Assembly: GCA_021780395.1 (NCBI GenBank)
Contig: JAJXYU010000174.1
Location: forward strand, 1 to 8,107
Source: Pseudomonadota bacterium
GTDB taxonomy: Bacteria > Pseudomonadota > Gammaproteobacteria > Steroidobacterales > Steroidobacteraceae
Length of the DNA: 8,107 bases
Direction of reading: 5' to 3'
Every line of letters begins with the position of its first letter. Position 1 is the first letter of the stretch. The notes under the pieces were generated by a model. The model was not told the origin of the DNA. It did no database searches and saw nothing but the letters and a program-made list of their open reading frames with translations. Made by a program: the position numbers and the translations under genes. Shown piece by piece: positions 6,218 through 8,107 of this stretch.

Positions 6218-6670
6218 TTACCGCCGGGTCGCCGGCCGCAGTCCCGGATGCTGCGGCAGACCGTCCGCCGGCCGGTCCCAATGCGGCGCGTCGGCCATCC
6301 AGATGTGGTCGACCGGCGTCACGCGATCGGGCTCATCGAGGCTGCCCAGCGTGAGGTCGAGCTCCATCGGGCGTTGCTCGCTCCAGTACGTGAGCGGCGT
6401 GCCGCAGACCGGGCAGAAGCGGCGCTCGACCCCGGGCGAGGAGCGATGGGTGCGCAGCGCATCGCCGTGGAACTCGACCGACGCGAGCGCGACCGTGAAC
6501 CAGCCGACCGGCGTCGTGCCGCTCGCGCGGCGACAGGATTCGCAATGGCACCAGGTCGCCGGATACAGCAGCGCGCCGCAGCGATAGCGCACGCTCCGGC
6601 ACAGGCAGCGGCCGGTGAGCGCCGCGGCGGTGGCGACTCGCGAGCCGCCGGTGTCTGGTGCCCGATGCAT
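6218..6670 (-). CDS. GFA/CENP-V-domain zinc protein (glutathione-dependent formaldehyde-activating-like)
   Basis: The 150-residue product has the seven-cysteine zinc signature of the GFA family: GRCLC (C22, C24), CHCESC (C41, C43, C46) and FCPVCG (C86, C89). A C-terminal DHIWMADAPHW (121-131) is also typical. The founding member speeds condensation of formaldehyde with glutathione, but most members are uncharacterised, so the activity here is open. The first 15 or so residues before the fold are not conserved-looking. The ATG at 6670 is preferred because GGAGGA (6682-6677) lies six bases upstream; a GTG at 6703, with GAGG four bases ahead of it, would add 11 residues. It lies 57 bases after the membrane-protein gene on the same strand and may be co-transcribed with it, which would fit redox or aldehyde handling. 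Confidence 0.92.
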   Translation of the reverse strand: MHRAPDTGGSRVATAAALTGRCLCRSVRYRCGALLYPATWCHCESCRRASGTTPVGWFTVALASVEFHGDALRTHRSSPGVERRFCPVCGTPLTYWSEQRPMELDLTLGSLDEPDRVTPVDHIWMADAPHWDRPADGLPQHPGLRPATRR

Positions 6671-6676
6671 CGTTCG

Positions 6677-6682
6677 TCCTCC
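6677..6682 (-). promoter_or_regulatory. Strong ribosome-binding site deciding the GFA-protein start
   Basis: On the minus strand GGAGGA ends six bases before the ATG at 6670. It outranks the GAGG that precedes the in-frame GTG at 6703. Confidence 0.65.
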
Positions 6683-6727
6683 GTCACCCGCGCACGGCCG
6701 CACGATTCCTCGGGAACCCGGCGTCGT

Positions 6728-7660
6728 CTATACCGTCGCGAGTTCCGCGCCTCCCACCCACAGGAACAGGAACGGAATCAGATAGATCAGGACGTTGCCG
6801 AGGACATTGCCGCGGACCCCCGTTCCGGCGGTCGAGTAGGGTCCGCCGAAGGCTTCCGCGGTCGCCCAGACCGCGAGCGAATACATCACGCCGAACGGAA
6901 CGAACAGGCGCAAGCCCTTGCCGCGGAGCAGTGCGACGGCGATCGCGATCTCGGCCACACCGACGGCCACGGCGACCAGGACCGGCCCGACCGCGTGCAC
7001 GATCGCAACGACGAAACTGAGCCACGCGGCGATCCAGTGCGGCTGACCCGGGATGGCCGAGGTGATCTGGCTGCTGAAATGAAACAGGAATGCCGGCAGC
7101 CATTTCAGCGCGGCATCGAACAGCCACAGCACGCCGAAACTCATGCGCGCGGCGTGCCACAGCCGGCCGGCCGTCGCCGCGTTCGCGTGCCGGCCGTCCA
7201 TCGCGGGCGCCGCGGCAAGAACGAACTGGAAGGCGATCGCATAGGCGATGAACACGCCGGGGTCGGTCTGCCCACCGCTGTACGGGAATCCGAAGCCGTC
7301 GAGGAACACCCAGCAGACCAGGCTGAACACGATGCCGGCGCGGGCTGCAAGCGCGAGCTTGCGGCCGGTCAGCAGCGCGAGGCCCAGCAGCGCGGCGATC
7401 GCCACCAGGCAGCCGGCGACGAGCCGCGGGCCGACCCAGCTCGTGGCATGCAGCGCAGCGGACAGCAGCGGTCTGATCCACGCCGGCACCTTGGATGCGG
7501 GCTTGGCGAGCGCGTGGAGGAAGTTTTTCTCGGCGGCGGGAACGGCCAGCCATGCGACCGCCTGAAAGGCCGCGTTCGCCAACCAGATCGCACCGAATAT
7601 CCGCAAGATCGGGCCGAGCCGGTTGCCGCGCGCAGGGTCGGATCGAGTCGCTGCTGTCAT
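6728..7660 (-). CDS. Polytopic membrane protein with two DoxX-like repeats
   Basis: The 310-residue product is an inner-membrane protein with about eight hydrophobic segments (roughly 17-40, 78-98, 104-122, 132-151, 168-190, 226-246, 252-271, 284-302). It is internally duplicated: FGAIWLANAA (22-31) matches FGVLWLFDAA (175-184), VGPRLVA (76-82) matches VGPVLVA (224-230), and FGFPYSGGQTDPG (123-135) matches FGGPYSTAGTGVRG (271-284). The last two matches keep one offset of 148 residues. Each half resembles DoxX-like membrane domains; the second, with LFDAALKWLP and GQPHW, resembles single-domain actinobacterial relatives I recall. DoxX-type proteins are linked to quinone or thiol redox, but no activity can be assigned here. 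The ATG at 7660 has GGAGAA at 7671-7666. The GFA gene follows after 57 bases; XdhC ends 110 bases upstream. Confidence 0.88.
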   Translation of the reverse strand: MTAATRSDPARGNRLGPILRIFGAIWLANAAFQAVAWLAVPAAEKNFLHALAKPASKVPAWIRPLLSAALHATSWVGPRLVAGCLVAIAALLGLALLTGRKLALAARAGIVFSLVCWVFLDGFGFPYSGGQTDPGVFIAYAIAFQFVLAAAPAMDGRHANAATAGRLWHAARMSFGVLWLFDAALKWLPAFLFHFSSQITSAIPGQPHWIAAWLSFVVAIVHAVGPVLVAVAVGVAEIAIAVALLRGKGLRLFVPFGVMYSLAVWATAEAFGGPYSTAGTGVRGNVLGNVLIYLIPFLFLWVGGAELATV

Positions 7661-7740
7661 GCGCGTTCTCCACGAGTTTTGCGATGCAGGTCGGAACCGG
7701 GCGGACGCCCCAGCATACCCTCCGCGTAGGGGTCTTGCCC

Positions 7741-7769
7741 ATCGCGGGCCGCCACGGCGCCAGCGCGAT
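7741..7769 (-). terminator. Possible stem after the XdhC stop codon
   Basis: ATCGCG at 7741-7746 and CGCGAT at 7764-7769 are inverted, starting one base after the XdhC stop codon. The interior pairs poorly and there is no T-run. It may be a weak terminator or chance in GC-rich DNA. I found no convincing promoter in the 110-base gap, only a TATGCT-like -10 without a -35, so read-through from XdhC into the membrane-protein gene is possible. Confidence 0.2.
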
Positions 7770-7770
7770 C

Positions 7771-8107
7771 CTACCCCGGCCGATAGCGGGTCTGGATGAT
7801 CTCGGCGATGATCGCGATCGCGATTTCGCCGGCGGATCGCCCGCCCAGGTCGAGTCCCACCGGCGCGCGCAATCGCTCCGTTCCGGTGATCTCACGCGTC
7901 GCGAACCGCTCGAGTCGCGCCGCATGGGTTCGTCGGCTGCCGAGGGCGCCCACGTAGAACGCCGGACTCGCCAGCGCGGCGATGAGCGCGGGATCATCGA
8001 GCTTCGGATCGTGCGATAGCGCAACCACCGCCGTCTGCGCGTCCGGCGCGAGCGTCTCGAGCGCGATATCCGGCCACTCGTGCGTGAGCGTGATGTCGGG
8101 AAAGCGT
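7771..8107 (-). CDS. XdhC/CoxI-family protein, C-terminal part (start beyond window)
   Basis: Only the last 112 residues are visible, open to the right edge. They match the C-terminal Rossmann-like domain of XdhC/CoxI proteins, which help mature molybdenum hydroxylases such as xanthine dehydrogenase or CO dehydrogenase-type enzymes by handling the molybdenum cofactor. Visible marks are RFPDITLTH at the edge, then TAVVALSHDPKLDDPAL, the family signature FYVGALGSRRTHAARLERF, and APVGLDLGG..AGEIAIAIIAEII before the stop. The family's IGLDIGA.TP.EIA pattern is kept loosely, with GGRSAG in place of the usual GA-TP. Genes for a molybdenum hydroxylase are often adjacent and may lie beyond the window. 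The membrane-protein gene follows on the same strand after 110 bases. A GTG at 8028 is internal, not the start. Confidence 0.93.
   Translation of the reverse strand, partial: RFPDITLTHEWPDIALETLAPDAQTAVVALSHDPKLDDPALIAALASPAFYVGALGSRRTHAARLERFATREITGTERLRAPVGLDLGGRSAGEIAIAIIAEIIQTRYRPG

Noticed and set aside
6248..7729. A 493-codon open frame on the plus strand across the GFA and membrane-protein genes.
   Set aside because: It crosses two well-supported genes and the gap between them, and its translation is low-complexity Arg/Glu/Asp/Ala-rich, typical of a GC-driven antisense frame.
6684..8024. A 446-codon open frame on the minus strand overlapping the membrane protein and XdhC.
   Set aside because: It is in another frame of two well-supported same-strand genes and has an Arg/Ser/Pro-rich translation.

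Overview
The window is high-GC bacterial chromosome, densely coding, with short intergenic gaps and no mobile element, CRISPR array, tRNA or rRNA that I can see. A TonB-dependent outer-membrane receptor and a RIO-type kinase of the Pseudomonas PA4780 kind point to a Gram-negative proteobacterium. The receptor's style (long, N- and T-rich loops and a GSSSMGGTVRLI plug motif) recalls environmental Steroidobacter/Nevskiales/xanthomonad-like Gammaproteobacteria or sphingomonads. That placement is an inference from gene style only.

Layout. (1) Positions 1-2460, minus strand: a TonB-dependent receptor, cut at its C-terminal end by the window edge, with a good sigma70-type promoter and a hairpin-rich leader of about 100 nt. 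(2) Positions 2461-2808: a divergent control region with the receptor promoter on one side and two inverted repeats close to the opposing gene on the other. (3) Positions 2809-3978, plus strand: a fold-type I PLP aminotransferase whose catalytic lysine is intact but which has two unusual active-site substitutions. (4) Positions 4272-5126 (RIO kinase), 5178-5636 (GNAT acetyltransferase) and 5755-6129 (VOC/glyoxalase-fold protein), all on the plus strand. The kinase and acetyltransferase may share a transcript; the VOC gene appears to have its own promoter. (5) A convergent gap with GC-rich hairpins at 6148-6202. (6) Minus strand, reading leftward from the right edge: the C-terminal part of an XdhC/CoxI protein (8107-7771), a 310-residue membrane protein built from two DoxX-like repeats (7660-6728), and a seven-cysteine GFA-domain zinc protein (6670-6218).

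How they may work together. The receptor and aminotransferase diverge from one 348-base region and could be co-controlled, for example for uptake and turnover of an amino compound; no substrate can be read from sequence. XdhC (molybdenum-hydroxylase maturation), the duplicated membrane protein and the GFA protein lie in a row on one strand and could serve aldehyde or thiol redox chemistry, but co-transcription is only suggested by spacing. The kinase, acetyltransferase and VOC genes look like ordinary housekeeping or accessory genes.

I did not find a clear undescribed multi-gene system. The two observations most worth following are the internally duplicated membrane protein beside GFA and XdhC, and the aminotransferase with Asn-to-Met and Tyr-to-Met replacements at cofactor-contacting positions, divergent from a receptor.
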